Source: Bacillus sp. M6-12
GTDB lineage: Bacteria; Bacillota; Bacilli; Bacillales; DSM-1321
Length of the DNA: 64,000 bases
Assembly: GCF_002860285.1 (NCBI RefSeq)
Contig: NZ_PGVF01000014.1
Location: forward strand, 124,001 to 188,000
Reading direction: 5' to 3'
Shown here: positions 17,011-24,716 of the stretch, one piece after another
How the letters are laid out: every line of letters starts with the position of its first letter
Numbering within the stretch: position 1 is the stretch's first letter
The notes under the pieces: model-generated
The model's database searches: none
The model's input: the letters and a program-made list of their open reading frames with translations, nothing else
Told to the model about the DNA's origin: nothing
Position numbers and translations under genes: made by a program

Positions 17011-18075
17011 CTGAAATCCTTGGTAAAGATACTGCTAATCGCGGCTGTCGTATTTGTAATTGGCATTTATTTTAATATTGGCGACAGCGATAAGGAAAAT
17101 ACCGTACTTGTTGGAAAAAACAATGCTTCACTACAGAAGCCGGGCGAGGAACTTCCAATGAAAAGTGCTTCTGCTGACAATAACCCAGTAAAGGTTTCGG
17201 AAGGACTTGGGCTCAGCATCGGGAAGAGTTCCTCACAGATATTAAAAACGTACGGTAAGCCAACCAGAGTGGATGTGTCTTCCTACGGATATGAGTGGTG
17301 GATTTACGGAGCGGAAGAAAGCTCTTATATGCAGATAGCTGTCAAAAATGGAAAGGCAGTTTCAGCCTATGCGATAGGCAGCAAGGTGAATGTCAGCCCT
17401 TTTAAAATTGGGCAGCCCATTGAGGAAATATACAAAAACATCGAAATTGAGACTTTTATTGATATTGAAACAAATGAGAGCTCATACCGTTTCGAGCTTT
17501 CCGAAGCGGATATGAATATGAGACCGCTTATTAAAATAGGCAATGTGTTCGCGCAATTATATTTTGATAAATTTACTGGGACTGTTTCCAGTGTACGCTT
17601 CTTAAATAAAGAGACGCTAATTGAACAGCAGCCGTATGAATTAACATACAGGGGACAGCTGCCAAAAGAAGCTGAACTGACTGAAGAGCAGTGGGTCCAG
17701 GTTGAGGCTGGCAACAGGCAGCAGATCTTCGATATTACTAACATTATGCGAAAACGGTTCGATCTAAGTGCGCTTAAATGGGACGAGCCGGTTTCAGAAG
17801 TTGCTTTTATGCACAGCAGTGATATGTATAAGGGAAAATATTTTTCTCATACTTCCCCAACGAAAGGGGATCTTGGAAATCGGCTAAAGGATGCCAATAT
17901 TACATACATGGTTGCAGGGGAAAATATAGCAGCCCACTATGTCGATGCCATCGCTGCCATGGAAGGTTGGCTTAATAGCAAGGGTCACCGTGAAGCGCTA
18001 TTAAATGAAGAATTCACGCATTTAGGTGTAGGTGTATATAAAAAATACTATACACAGAATTTTATCGCGAAATAG
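17011..18075 (+). CDS. ylbC: YlbC, CAP-domain membrane-anchored protein
   Basis: About 354 residues. An N-terminal hydrophobic segment (LLIAAVVFVIGIYF) acts as a signal or anchor. Next comes a CAP-associated N-terminal domain (from GLSIGKSSSQILKTYGKPTR), and then the CAP/SCP-PR1 domain in about the last 125 residues, with FSHTSPTKGDLGNRL, VAGENIA and GWLNSKGHREALLN. CAP domains occur in many secreted proteins, including spore-assembly proteins, but YlbC has no defined role. Start choice: AGGAGG ends at 17000; CTG at 17011 is 10 nt away and fits, whereas the first in-frame TTG (17020) is 19 nt away, too far. A CTG start would be rare. Confidence 0.85.
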   Translation: MKSLVKILLIAAVVFVIGIYFNIGDSDKENTVLVGKNNASLQKPGEELPMKSASADNNPVKVSEGLGLSIGKSSSQILKTYGKPTRVDVSSYGYEWWIYGAEESSYMQIAVKNGKAVSAYAIGSKVNVSPFKIGQPIEEIYKNIEIETFIDIETNESSYRFELSEADMNMRPLIKIGNVFAQLYFDKFTGTVSSVRFLNKETLIEQQPYELTYRGQLPKEAELTEEQWVQVEAGNRQQIFDITNIMRKRFDLSALKWDEPVSEVAFMHSSDMYKGKYFSHTSPTKGDLGNRLKDANITYMVAGENIAAHYVDAIAAMEGWLNSKGHREALLNEEFTHLGVGVYKKYYTQNFIAK

Positions 18076-18107
18076 ATAGCTGTATAAACAATCGTGATTT
18101 TATACTC

Positions 18108-18253
18108 AACCCATGCAAGGAAATAAGAATAAGTAGTTACCAATTGCTAACACAATAAATGCGGTGAGAGCGAAAACTAAACGAATGTTTTACATGTAAT
18201 TTCAATGAGTTTTTCTTATACCGTCAATCGGTGCAGCTCTGCCTTCCCAGCAG
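18108..18253 (+). repeat. Interspersed repeat family 2, copy B
   Basis: Shares with 36151-36284 the blocks CCCATGCAaGGAA, TAAGAATAAGTA, ATAAATGCGGTG.GAG and AA.CTAAACGA, in the same order and spacing, then a pyrimidine-rich spacer and a knob CGGTGCAGCTCTGCC. Both copies end directly at a strong terminator hairpin. No open frame is shared, so it is non-coding. Not a family I can name. Confidence 0.65.
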
Positions 18254-18300
18254 AAAACAGGAGATCCGCTTTTGCAAAAACCGCGGATCTCCTGTTTTTT
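18254..18300 (+). terminator. Strong hairpin after ylbC/repeat
   Basis: AAAACAGGAGATCCGC (18254-18269) pairs fully with GCGGATCTCCTGTTTT (18283-18298), followed by further T residues. Confidence 0.88.
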
Positions 18301-18483
18301 ATTGCCTTAAGCAGAAACGGATGCAAAAGCTATTACTCAATAAACAAGCAAAACCAAAAATATATGCTGGTTTTAATTCAAGGGAAAGGCTCCGTCACTT
18401 AATAAATACCAGGTTGCCCTATTTTAAGGTGCTTCTAGACAAGCAAGTATATTGGTTTTTTATTTAGGCTATGTTAAAGCTCA

Positions 18484-18690
18484 TTGTTGATTGGCCACAA
18501 TGATGATCGGAGCAGAATGCGCGAGACTCCTCGAAGATGCTTGGCATTTCCTTCGTCCGGTGTCCTTTCAAGGAAGCCAATTCAATATCCTGCCGGGAAT
18601 AACGGGTCAAGGGAGACCCCTCAGTCGCAAAGCGCCCTGGAGGCTCAAAAACCGCCCGCGGTAAGCGAGCTGCATGTAGTGGGAAATCAG
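18484..18690 (+). repeat. Bacillus-type GC-rich intergenic repeat with a nested insertion
   Basis: The sequence has the order seen in a repeat common in Bacillaceae genomes: TTGATTGG, CGCGAGACTCCT, GCCGGGAATAACGGGTCAAG, GGAGACCCC, AGGAGGCTC-like GGAGGCTCAAAA, CCGCCCGCGG, AAGCGAGC and GGGAAATCAG. Between GAGACTCCT (ends 18531) and CCTGCCGGG (starts 18589) lie about 57 extra bases, whose centre is an inverted repeat: TTGGC..TTCCTT at 18541-18553 against AAGGAAGCCAA at 18570-18580. Non-coding. The gap 18301-18483 before it shows nothing recognisable. Confidence 0.7.
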
Positions 18691-18709
18691 TAGTCTAGTT
18701 TAACTATAA

Positions 18710-19075
18710 TTATTGCCAACCATCTTCATGCTGTATCCGGTTTACGAGAAACCTGCTGTTCTCCCATGTGCCAAAAGCCATTATTCGTTGCTGTTCATGA
18801 AATGGGAGCTGGGGCACCTTTTGTTTTGCAGGTTCTTTTTTTATCAAATGGATGTTTCCGCTTTTCGTCCGTAAGATAATATGCTGATTGTAGATATAAC
18901 GGTGATAATAATACTTTTCCTTTTCCGAAGTAATACTGACAATTTCTCCTGAAACAGCGGCTTCCTCACGTATATTTCCTACAGCATGCCACTTAGCTTC
19001 CTGCTCGCGCATTTCTTTTTTTGTTATGTAATAAAAATAAAGACAAATGATTGGAATAACAATGGCTGTAACCAT
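18710..19075 (-). CDS. Small membrane-anchored protein of unknown function
   Basis: 121 residues: one N-terminal membrane helix (VTAIVIPIICLYFYYITKK), then a basic, Tyr-rich soluble domain rich in beta-type residues (GEIVSITSEKEKYYYHRYIY). I do not recognise it. The start is taken as ATG at 19075, 8 nt after GAAAGGG; the GTG at 19084 overlaps that site. It lies 18 nt beyond... the thioesterase stop on the same strand side of the locus, downstream of the thioesterase gene, and may be its operon partner. Confidence 0.6.
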   Translation of the reverse strand: MVTAIVIPIICLYFYYITKKEMREQEAKWHAVGNIREEAAVSGEIVSITSEKEKYYYHRYIYNQHIILRTKSGNIHLIKKEPAKQKVPQLPFHEQQRIMAFGTWENSRFLVNRIQHEDGWQ

Positions 19076-19102
19076 TGGTTTCACCCTTTCATATCCCGGA
19101 CA

Positions 19103-19594
19103 TTAAGACTGAGGTCTAGGAATTATAAAAAAGTTCCCTGTTGAGTGTGCGCAAAGTGTCCCGTCCTCCGAGTACACTTTTCCTTCAAGCACCATCGTTT
19201 TTTTACCCTTGTGCAAAATGGTTCCTTCACATGTCAATTTGCCGCCTTTTGCCGCTCTTAAATAGCGGACAGAAATATCCGTGGTCACGGCTGCATTACC
19301 CTCTGGTGCTACTGTGACATTTGCAAGTGTGCCTATTGCTGTATCAATTAGTGTTGCAATCACCCCGCCATGGGTTATCCCAATTGAATTAAGGACAATG
19401 GGTGAGATCGGCATTGTCATTGTTATTGTATTGTCCTTAATTTCCCTCTCAAAATGATAAAGCCGGTTTACGTATGGGCTCTTCGCGTTGTCTTCGGACT
19501 TCAGCCCTTCAAAAATGGCGGTAAGCACTTCAAGATCCTTCTTTGTTGCATTCTCGATAAGTTCTTTGAATCTTTTTGTCACATATTCTTTCAC
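19103..19594 (-). CDS. PaaI-type hotdog thioesterase
   Basis: A 163-residue protein with the single hotdog domain of the PaaI/YdiI acyl-CoA thioesterases. The key segments are GITHGGVIATLIDTAIG (helix with the HGG turn and an Asp in place) and VTTDISVRYLRAAKGG. It should hydrolyse an acyl- or aryl-CoA thioester; the substrate cannot be told. The start is GTG at 19594, 9 nt after AGGAGG, so the upstream in-frame extension is not used. It is transcribed divergently from ylbD and just upstream of the small membrane protein. Confidence 0.88.
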   Translation of the reverse strand: MKEYVTKRFKELIENATKKDLEVLTAIFEGLKSEDNAKSPYVNRLYHFEREIKDNTITMTMPISPIVLNSIGITHGGVIATLIDTAIGTLANVTVAPEGNAAVTTDISVRYLRAAKGGKLTCEGTILHKGKKTMVLEGKVYSEDGTLCAHSTGNFFIIPRPQS

Positions 19595-19716
19595 TTTTAA
19601 ATACCTCCTGACTATCTCTATTATAGATATTCTCTTTTCCCTCGTACAGTGTGGAACATTTTTTCTTTGTCTGCATACTGTGTGAATAGGCAAACACTGA
19701 GGATGGAGGTGCAGCC

Positions 19717-20220
19717 ATGTCTGACAAAAAACAATCTGTTATTGAATTTAAGGCGTTTATTAAAAGGAATCCTGAGCTGATTTCGCTCGTAAGACAGGGA
19801 AATTATACGTGGCAAAGTTTATTTGAAGAATGGTATCTGCGCGGGGACAATGATGAGCTATGGAAGGATATCATTACAGCCGATGATAAATTAATTGAAC
19901 AAGGTAAGCAAGCTAAAAGGGAAAATGTAAGGAAAAGTACGAAGACGTATAAACATTCAAATCAGTCCAGCGATAAGAAGGAAAAACTCTCTATGAAAAA
20001 AGAAAAGAAGGAAGAGGAAAGCAAATCCGATTTAGTTGCATCGCTTTTTCAGGTATTGAAGAATATGGATATGAATCAGGTTCAGCAGCATATATCGAGC
20101 CTTAATCAAGCACTTGGAGCTATACAGGGAGTTATTTCGCAATTTCAGGAAAACAATGACGATGCTAACAAAAAAGCTCCAGAACGGAAGGAAAACCCTT
20201 TTGTCATTAGAAAAGACTAA
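19717..20220 (+). CDS. ylbD: YlbD, putative coat-type protein
   Basis: A 167-residue hydrophilic protein. The N-terminal 55 residues (IEFKAFIKRNPELISLVRQG, WQSLFEEWYLRG) are typical of YlbD. The middle is Lys/Glu/Ser-rich and low in complexity, and the C-terminal part is an amphipathic helix region (SLFQVLKNMDMNQVQQHISSL). Relatives are listed as putative spore coat proteins, without much direct evidence. It is longer than B. subtilis YlbD (about 130 aa), the excess being in the charged linker. The ribosome site GGAGGT lies 6 nt from the ATG. ylbE follows after 16 nt. Confidence 0.88.
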   Translation: MSDKKQSVIEFKAFIKRNPELISLVRQGNYTWQSLFEEWYLRGDNDELWKDIITADDKLIEQGKQAKRENVRKSTKTYKHSNQSSDKKEKLSMKKEKKEEESKSDLVASLFQVLKNMDMNQVQQHISSLNQALGAIQGVISQFQENNDDANKKAPERKENPFVIRKD

Positions 20221-20236
20221 CTTAAGGGGGCACTCA

Positions 20237-20476
20237 ATGAGACAGGATGTACTTAAATTAATTGAAGAAAACGAAGACATGCAAAAATTTTTGCGGATAA
20301 ATCCGTTTTGGTACCGGACACTGTCCAGAAAGCCACACCTGATCAGCAAAATGGAAACTGAAGCAAAGTATTATTTTGAAAAATCGATTCCACATCGAGT
20401 TTCGAAGTTTTCGGAAGGAGTTCAGATGGCCTCCATGATGGTTCATATGTTTCAGGCAATGAATTCCCAGCAATGA
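20237..20476 (+). CDS. ylbE: YlbE-like protein
   Basis: A 79-residue protein matching the YlbE-like family (KFLRINPFWYRTLSRKP). Unknown function. The start is ATG at 20237, 6 nt after AAGGGGG; an in-frame extension upstream would run through ylbD. It is likely co-transcribed with ylbD. Confidence 0.87.
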   Translation: MRQDVLKLIEENEDMQKFLRINPFWYRTLSRKPHLISKMETEAKYYFEKSIPHRVSKFSEGVQMASMMVHMFQAMNSQQ

Positions 20477-20678
20477 AATAACCATGTCTACCTTTGGTAT
20501 TTAGCAAAAAACGGCTGCGGCAGCAAGGCAATATTTTTTCCAATGATTTATATAGTTTACCTGCATTCTCTTTTAAACCACCGCTGTTTTTTTGTTCTGC
20601 CAGCCCCTCTTCTGAAAATAATTGGGAGATTACTTTAGTGTCTTCAGGTAAAGAATAATCCCAAAGGAGGAGCTGTCG

Positions 20679-21086
20679 ATGAAAAAATATTTAATATTTT
20701 ATATATTGCTGCTTTCAATCGCGGGTTGCGGAAGGCAGATTCCCGAACCGGAAAATCTGATTGAAAAAATGGCAATCGTGCCTTCCGCCCCGAAAGCAGA
20801 GGCCAGCCATGTCGGCGAATCTGGAAAGTTTACCGTCCGGCACTTTGTGAGAGGGAAGGATGTTTTTGTAGAATGTATCATCAGAGATTTCTCCTTTACC
20901 GGTCAAGGTGAGCAGCAGTCAGGCAAGCTGATTTTATCTGTTGACGGGAAAAGGAAGGATGAAATCCAGACGGCTGCATTTATTATCAAAGATGTAAATA
21001 AAGGCCAGCATACGATTAAACTTGAACTGGTAGATGAACAAAACCGGCCCTATTCAATTGAACAGGAATTTCAAATACATATTTAG
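20679..21086 (+). CDS. Small lipoprotein of unknown function
   Basis: 135 residues with a lipoprotein signal peptide and lipobox SIAGC (Cys about residue 17). The mature part looks like one beta-rich domain (GKLILSVDGKRKDE, HTIKLELVDEQNRPYSI), of the kind seen in immunoglobulin-like extracellular modules. I do not recognise a family and B. subtilis has no gene at this place between ylbE and ylbF. A strong ribosome site (AAAGGAGGAG) precedes the ATG. It ends 85 nt before ylbF. Confidence 0.75.
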   Translation: MKKYLIFYILLLSIAGCGRQIPEPENLIEKMAIVPSAPKAEASHVGESGKFTVRHFVRGKDVFVECIIRDFSFTGQGEQQSGKLILSVDGKRKDEIQTAAFIIKDVNKGQHTIKLELVDEQNRPYSIEQEFQIHI

Positions 21087-21171
21087 ACAAGCCCAGAAGG
21101 GTCCGTTCAGGAAGAAAGAGTTCCATCCCAAACATAAAAATGGTACTATTAACTTGGAGGTGGGCTTTAAT

Positions 21172-21615
21172 ATGCTTGCTACATTGGAAAGGGTAGATAT
21201 TCTCAGTAAAGCTGATGCCCTTGCAAATATGGTTCTGGAATCTGAAGTAGGGGAAGAATACCTGCTTTGCTTATATAAATTGCGTGCTGACCGTGAAGCA
21301 CAACGCAAAATAAAGGCATTTACTCAATGGAAGGACTTGTATGAGGATGTTCAGCGTTTTGGAAAATACCATCCTGATTATAAGCGAGTCAATCTAGGAA
21401 TTAGAGAGGCGAAACGGGAAATGGACATGCATCCATCCATTGCCGATTTTAAGAGGGCGGAAACTGGCCTTCAAAGCCTTCTTGATGAAATAAGCTCCAT
21501 GATAGGCAGATCTGTTTCTCCTTTTATCAAGGTACCTTCTGGGAATCCTTTTTTCGAAACTGGAGGGAGCTGCGGAGGCGGTTGTGGATCAGGGGGCAGC
21601 TGCGGCTGTTCTTAA
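21172..21615 (+). CDS. ylbF: YlbF (RicF), Y-complex subunit with Cys-rich tail
   Basis: 147 residues; the all-helical YlbF/YmcA domain is followed by a Gly-Cys tail (GGSCGGGCGSGGSCGCS). In B. subtilis YlbF, YmcA and YaaT form the Y-complex. It binds RNase Y, is needed for maturation of several mRNAs, and affects sporulation, competence and biofilms. The complex carries [4Fe-4S] clusters, and the C-terminal cysteines fit that. The start is ATG at 21172, 7-8 nt after GGAGGTGGG; upstream codons in frame belong to the intergenic spacer. Confidence 0.94.
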   Translation: MLATLERVDILSKADALANMVLESEVGEEYLLCLYKLRADREAQRKIKAFTQWKDLYEDVQRFGKYHPDYKRVNLGIREAKREMDMHPSIADFKRAETGLQSLLDEISSMIGRSVSPFIKVPSGNPFFETGGSCGGGCGSGGSCGCS

Positions 21616-21637
21616 TATGGATTCTCTGCCTAAGCAC

Positions 21638-21680
21638 CAAAAAGGTCCTGCAGCATTTTAGCTGTCAGGGCCTTTTTGTG
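21638..21680 (+). terminator. Terminator after ylbF
   Basis: AAAAAGGTCCTGCAGC (21639-21654) pairs with GCTGTCAGGGCCTTTTT (21661-21677) with a bulge, leaving a T5 tail. Confidence 0.82.
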
Positions 21681-21785
21681 CAGTATCATAAAACTGGTTA
21701 ATATGAAAGACCTTTCTTTTAGGTTGAAAGAGTCAAAGGTGCTGTGCTAAACTTATTGTAAACCTTATCTTAAGGAGAATTTATC

Positions 21786-22061
21786 ATGCACGGAGCACGT
21801 CAAGGAATCATTATATATCTGCACTCATTGAAACAAGCAAAAATGCTTCGGCGCTTTGGCAATATTCATTATGTTTCCAAGAAACTAAAATACGCAGTTC
21901 TCTACACAAATATGGAGGATGTGGAAACGGTAACTGAAAAACTGAAAAGCTACTCTTTTGTAAAGAAAATTGAGCTTTCTTACAAGCCGTTTTTAAAAAT
22001 GGAATTCGAAAATTCCAAGCCCGACAAGGCGAAAGAATACGACTATAAAATGGGCATATAA
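21786..22061 (+). CDS. ylbG: YlbG, UPF0298/DUF2129 protein
   Basis: A 91-residue protein matching the DUF2129 family ([21 protein letters not shown] and [10 protein letters not shown]). Function unknown. The ribosome site is AAGGAG, 9 nt before the ATG. In B. subtilis rsmD follows directly, but here about 5.2 kb of other genes intervene. Confidence 0.9.
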   Translation: MHGARQGIIIYLHSLKQAKMLRRFGNIHYVSKKLKYAVLYTNMEDVETVTEKLKSYSFVKKIELSYKPFLKMEFENSKPDKAKEYDYKMGI

Positions 22062-22105
22062 TATTGAAATTTTCAGTGTTATGTATGCTGGAGTTATATA
22101 GGAAG

Positions 22106-22138
22106 ATAACCTTGTCATAATCAGGCAAGGTTTTTTTG
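22106..22138 (+). terminator. Terminator after ylbG
   Basis: AACCTTGTC (22108-22116) / GGCAAGGTT (22124-22132), one mismatch, then six further T residues. Confidence 0.85.
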
Positions 22139-22191
22139 CAGAGAAAAGAAATAATAAAAAAGTTCTGAACGATGGAGAAGTGAACTAATCT

Positions 22192-22276
22192 AAAAAAGAG
22201 CTGTCCGTTGTACTGCACCCCAAAAGTTAGTGTAAAAATCTAACTTTTGGGGTCACATCAGGTTCAGCTCTTTTTT
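22192..22276. repeat. Palindromic element with two nested inverted repeats, IS-end-like
   Basis: Outer arms AAAAAAGAGCTG (22192-22203) and CAGCTCTTTTTT (22265-22276), and inner arms ACCCCAAAAGTTAG (22217-22230) and CTAACTTTTGGGGT (22240-22253), are all perfect. The inner CCCCAAAAGTTAG motif resembles ends of some IS3-family elements as I remember them. Both strands end in T6, so it can also act as a two-way terminator between ylbG and the convergent gene. It may be a miniature element or a scar. Confidence 0.6.
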
Positions 22277-22364
22277 GTGTATTCCTTATGCTTTTAATAG
22301 TAAAATAACAACTAAATCCCCTAGTTTTAATAGGGCTGACCAACGTTCAGTTCCCTTTTTTCAA

Positions 22365-22754
22365 TTAACTTAGCGGCGGAAGATAGCGGTTCATGCGGAG
22401 TATTCCAATAAGGTACTGTTGGAATAGCTCTTTTTCAGCAAAAGCACCGGAATGCTTTACTTCCAATTCAATAACCCGTTTTCCGATAGAATCTGCTAAA
22501 TCCTTGAATAGATCAAACCGTTTATTTGGCGTACTATGATGGTTAGGAATTCCTTCTCTGCACATATAAATGGGCTGGAAGTTTCCGGGCTGAGTTGGAT
22601 GCAAAATAACGGCAAGTGATGAAACCGGATTGCCTTCCTTTTCCGTATTGAGTGCAAGCAGATATTTAACTCTATCTTTCTGTGCCCTGGCTATTTCGAT
22701 AAGCTCGTATAAGTCGGAGTAGCCTTCTCCCAATTCAATAAAACGCTGAATCAA
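22365..22754 (-). CDS. Conserved small protein of unknown function
   Basis: A 129-residue soluble protein beginning IQRFIELGEGYSDLYEL. It looks like a family found in Bacillaceae whose members are sometimes wrongly called methylthioribose kinases; no kinase motif is visible. The start is TTG at 22754, 8-9 nt after AAGGAG. It stands alone in the accessory block and converges on the palindromic element. Confidence 0.7.
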   Translation of the reverse strand: MIQRFIELGEGYSDLYELIEIARAQKDRVKYLLALNTEKEGNPVSSLAVILHPTQPGNFQPIYMCREGIPNHHSTPNKRFDLFKDLADSIGKRVIELEVKHSGAFAEKELFQQYLIGILRMNRYLPPLS

Positions 22755-22860
22755 ACCGATCTCTCCTTATGTATCATATCATTAAAAAGTGCGAGCGCTC
22801 TCACAAAAGGAACTTCGATTAAGGTCTGCAGAATTGTAACATAAAGCCGTTGCAACCTCC

Positions 22861-22960
22861 GCCCTGTGCCAAAAGCCGAAGCACGCCCTCACAAACCTGC
22901 CGATTCGTTTCGTGCTATGTATCGCTGCGGAAGTGTTACTTGTCCTGTGCATTGGGGCTT
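22861..22960 (+). repeat. Degenerate copy of interspersed repeat family 1
   Basis: Retains the family core: CCTCACAAACCTGC, GATTCGTTTCGTGC.ATGTATCGCTGC and TTGTCCTG, matching 30030-30090 and the reverse of 55960-56030. The GCGCAAGCGCC end is lost. It lies in a 393-nt gap with no visible gene; the rest of the gap (22755-22860, 22961-23147) shows nothing clear. Confidence 0.6.
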
Positions 22961-23147
22961 TTTTTCCAAGAAAAAAATTGCTGGGGCTGGAACTTGGCAT
23001 CCTACATACATTATCATTTCTTTTAAATAAAGCGCAAGGGCGAAACGGAAATGTGGATAATTTTCATAAAATAATAAAAAGTACTGACCGGAATGCTATT
23101 TTTTTGGTAAGTTAGTAGTAAGACATTAGACACAAGGGGTTTTAAAG

Positions 23148-24560
23148 ATGGTGCGTACATTTCTTTCGATCCTGTTGATGCTGAGCGCTGTTCTGGGAGG
23201 AATGTTATTCTGGCAGTGGCATGGGTATTCTGAAAAGCGGGATAAAAGTACCGAAATAAATGCTCCGAGTGCTGTTCAATCGTTTAAGATTATCAATGCA
23301 AAAGGAGTATTAACGATTGAGCAGACGATTAAGGGCCTGCCTGCTGGAAAATATACGGTAGAAAATCCAAACAATTTCAAATGGGTATGCACCGAAGGAG
23401 AAAAAAGTAATTGCACCCCTAAAGATAACGGGAAAAAGGAAATCAGGACTAATGGAAAGCAGCTGGTCTTTTCCTATTCGATTCCTTTACGGCTTAAACA
23501 GCCTTCCTTTGTGCTGACAAACTGGAGTTTAAGCTTAAATAATACCTTGATTACAAAGACAAGAGTAGAATTGACAGAAGGGACCAGCCGGAAAGGAATA
23601 TGGGCGGCCGGAGCGCCCCTCCTTGCCAATAAAGAGAAAGACTTTATAGATTATTATGTTTTCGAAGGGGAAGGAGAAGCTTATCCGCTTTATTATCACT
23701 CTGGTAAGCTAACGTACACGAAAATATCAGATAGCTTTGAGGTTTACGGTGAACTGAATCCTGAGCAGGCGGACCGTTTGAAGGGTGCTGCTTCAAAATT
23801 TACTGATTATCCTTTTCTTACGGTCATAGCAACAAACAAACATCCTGAATACCATTCTGGGCATTTAATGATTACTTCTTCCTTGCAGGGGCTTGAACAA
23901 AACCTCCTGACTCAGTATTTACAGTTTCAATATGTTTTTTCTGATAAACAGGAGGCCTGGCTGCAAGGTTACATAGGGCAGCTTCTGTTCGGACAGAAAA
24001 GCGGCTTGGAAAAGGTCAATCAACTGAATAAATATGTTAAGGCAGAATTAACAGAAGACCAGCAATCCAGTTTTATCGAACTAATAAAAGAAGAAAACAG
24101 TGATAAATACTCCGCTCTGCTCCTGGATTCGCTTTTATCAAAGGCGGCTGGCAAAAAGACATCGTTTTTTACAGAGAATAGAATATCCGCTAAACCAATC
24201 ATTCCGCTTTATTTTATCGTTGAAAAACAAGTTCTCATCAATGGGAATGAAATAAAGGGAGAAAGAGCGATTTTTTATAAAAACCAGAAATTTTATCCGT
24301 TTGAAGCTGTCAGCGCCAAGCTGGGCTATGCCATTAATAAGGTGAATCCAAAACATTACCTGCTTTCCCGGGACTCTAATATGTATAGGCTTTATTTGGA
24401 TAAAAGTTCTTTCTTATTTAACGACAAGGCCTACGGGGTGGCTGAAAACCCATTCGTGACACTAAATGGGAAAGTTTACATCGGAGAAATCTGGTTGAAT
24501 GATATTTTTAAAACCTTTGTCAGGGAAAATGAAGCAGAGGTTGAAATTGTGGAATTATAA
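23148..24560 (+). CDS. Membrane-anchored protein with C-terminal stalk (copper amine oxidase N-like) domain
   Basis: 470 residues: an N-terminal membrane segment (FLSILLMLSAVLGGMLFWQW), then a large extracellular region. The last ~110 residues resemble the copper-amine-oxidase N-terminal or stalk domain found in many Firmicute surface proteins (FYPFEAVSAKLGYAI, NPFVTLNGKVYIGEIWL). No catalytic motif of an amine oxidase is present. The middle of the protein is not recognised. The start is ATG with AAGGGG 8 nt upstream. It is a single gene with its own terminator, in the accessory block between ylbG and rsmD; a surface role is inferred only from the anchor. Confidence 0.75.
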   Translation: MVRTFLSILLMLSAVLGGMLFWQWHGYSEKRDKSTEINAPSAVQSFKIINAKGVLTIEQTIKGLPAGKYTVENPNNFKWVCTEGEKSNCTPKDNGKKEIRTNGKQLVFSYSIPLRLKQPSFVLTNWSLSLNNTLITKTRVELTEGTSRKGIWAAGAPLLANKEKDFIDYYVFEGEGEAYPLYYHSGKLTYTKISDSFEVYGELNPEQADRLKGAASKFTDYPFLTVIATNKHPEYHSGHLMITSSLQGLEQNLLTQYLQFQYVFSDKQEAWLQGYIGQLLFGQKSGLEKVNQLNKYVKAELTEDQQSSFIELIKEENSDKYSALLLDSLLSKAAGKKTSFFTENRISAKPIIPLYFIVEKQVLINGNEIKGERAIFYKNQKFYPFEAVSAKLGYAINKVNPKHYLLSRDSNMYRLYLDKSSFLFNDKAYGVAENPFVTLNGKVYIGEIWLNDIFKTFVRENEAEVEIVEL

Positions 24561-24576
24561 TTGATAACTTTCAAGA

Positions 24577-24613
24577 CAAAAAAACTTAAAGGTTTGGCCT
24601 TTAAGTTTTTTTA
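24577..24613 (+). terminator. Terminator after the stalk-domain gene
   Basis: AAAACTTAAAGG (24581-24592) and CCTTTAAGTTTT (24598-24609) pair perfectly across TTTGG, with A and T runs on both sides. Confidence 0.88.
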
Positions 24614-24716
24614 TGAGGATATGGAATATGGGAAAGTTCGTTTTTTTGTTGATTCTTTGGTACAGGATCCAAAGAAATGGAAACCGTACCTGATCCTTTA
24701 TGTTGAAGAAACTTAA

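Noticed and set aside
18205..18467. Two overlapping frames of 65 and 78 codons after ylbC
   Set aside because: Both pass through a repeat and a perfect terminator hairpin; no ribosome site.
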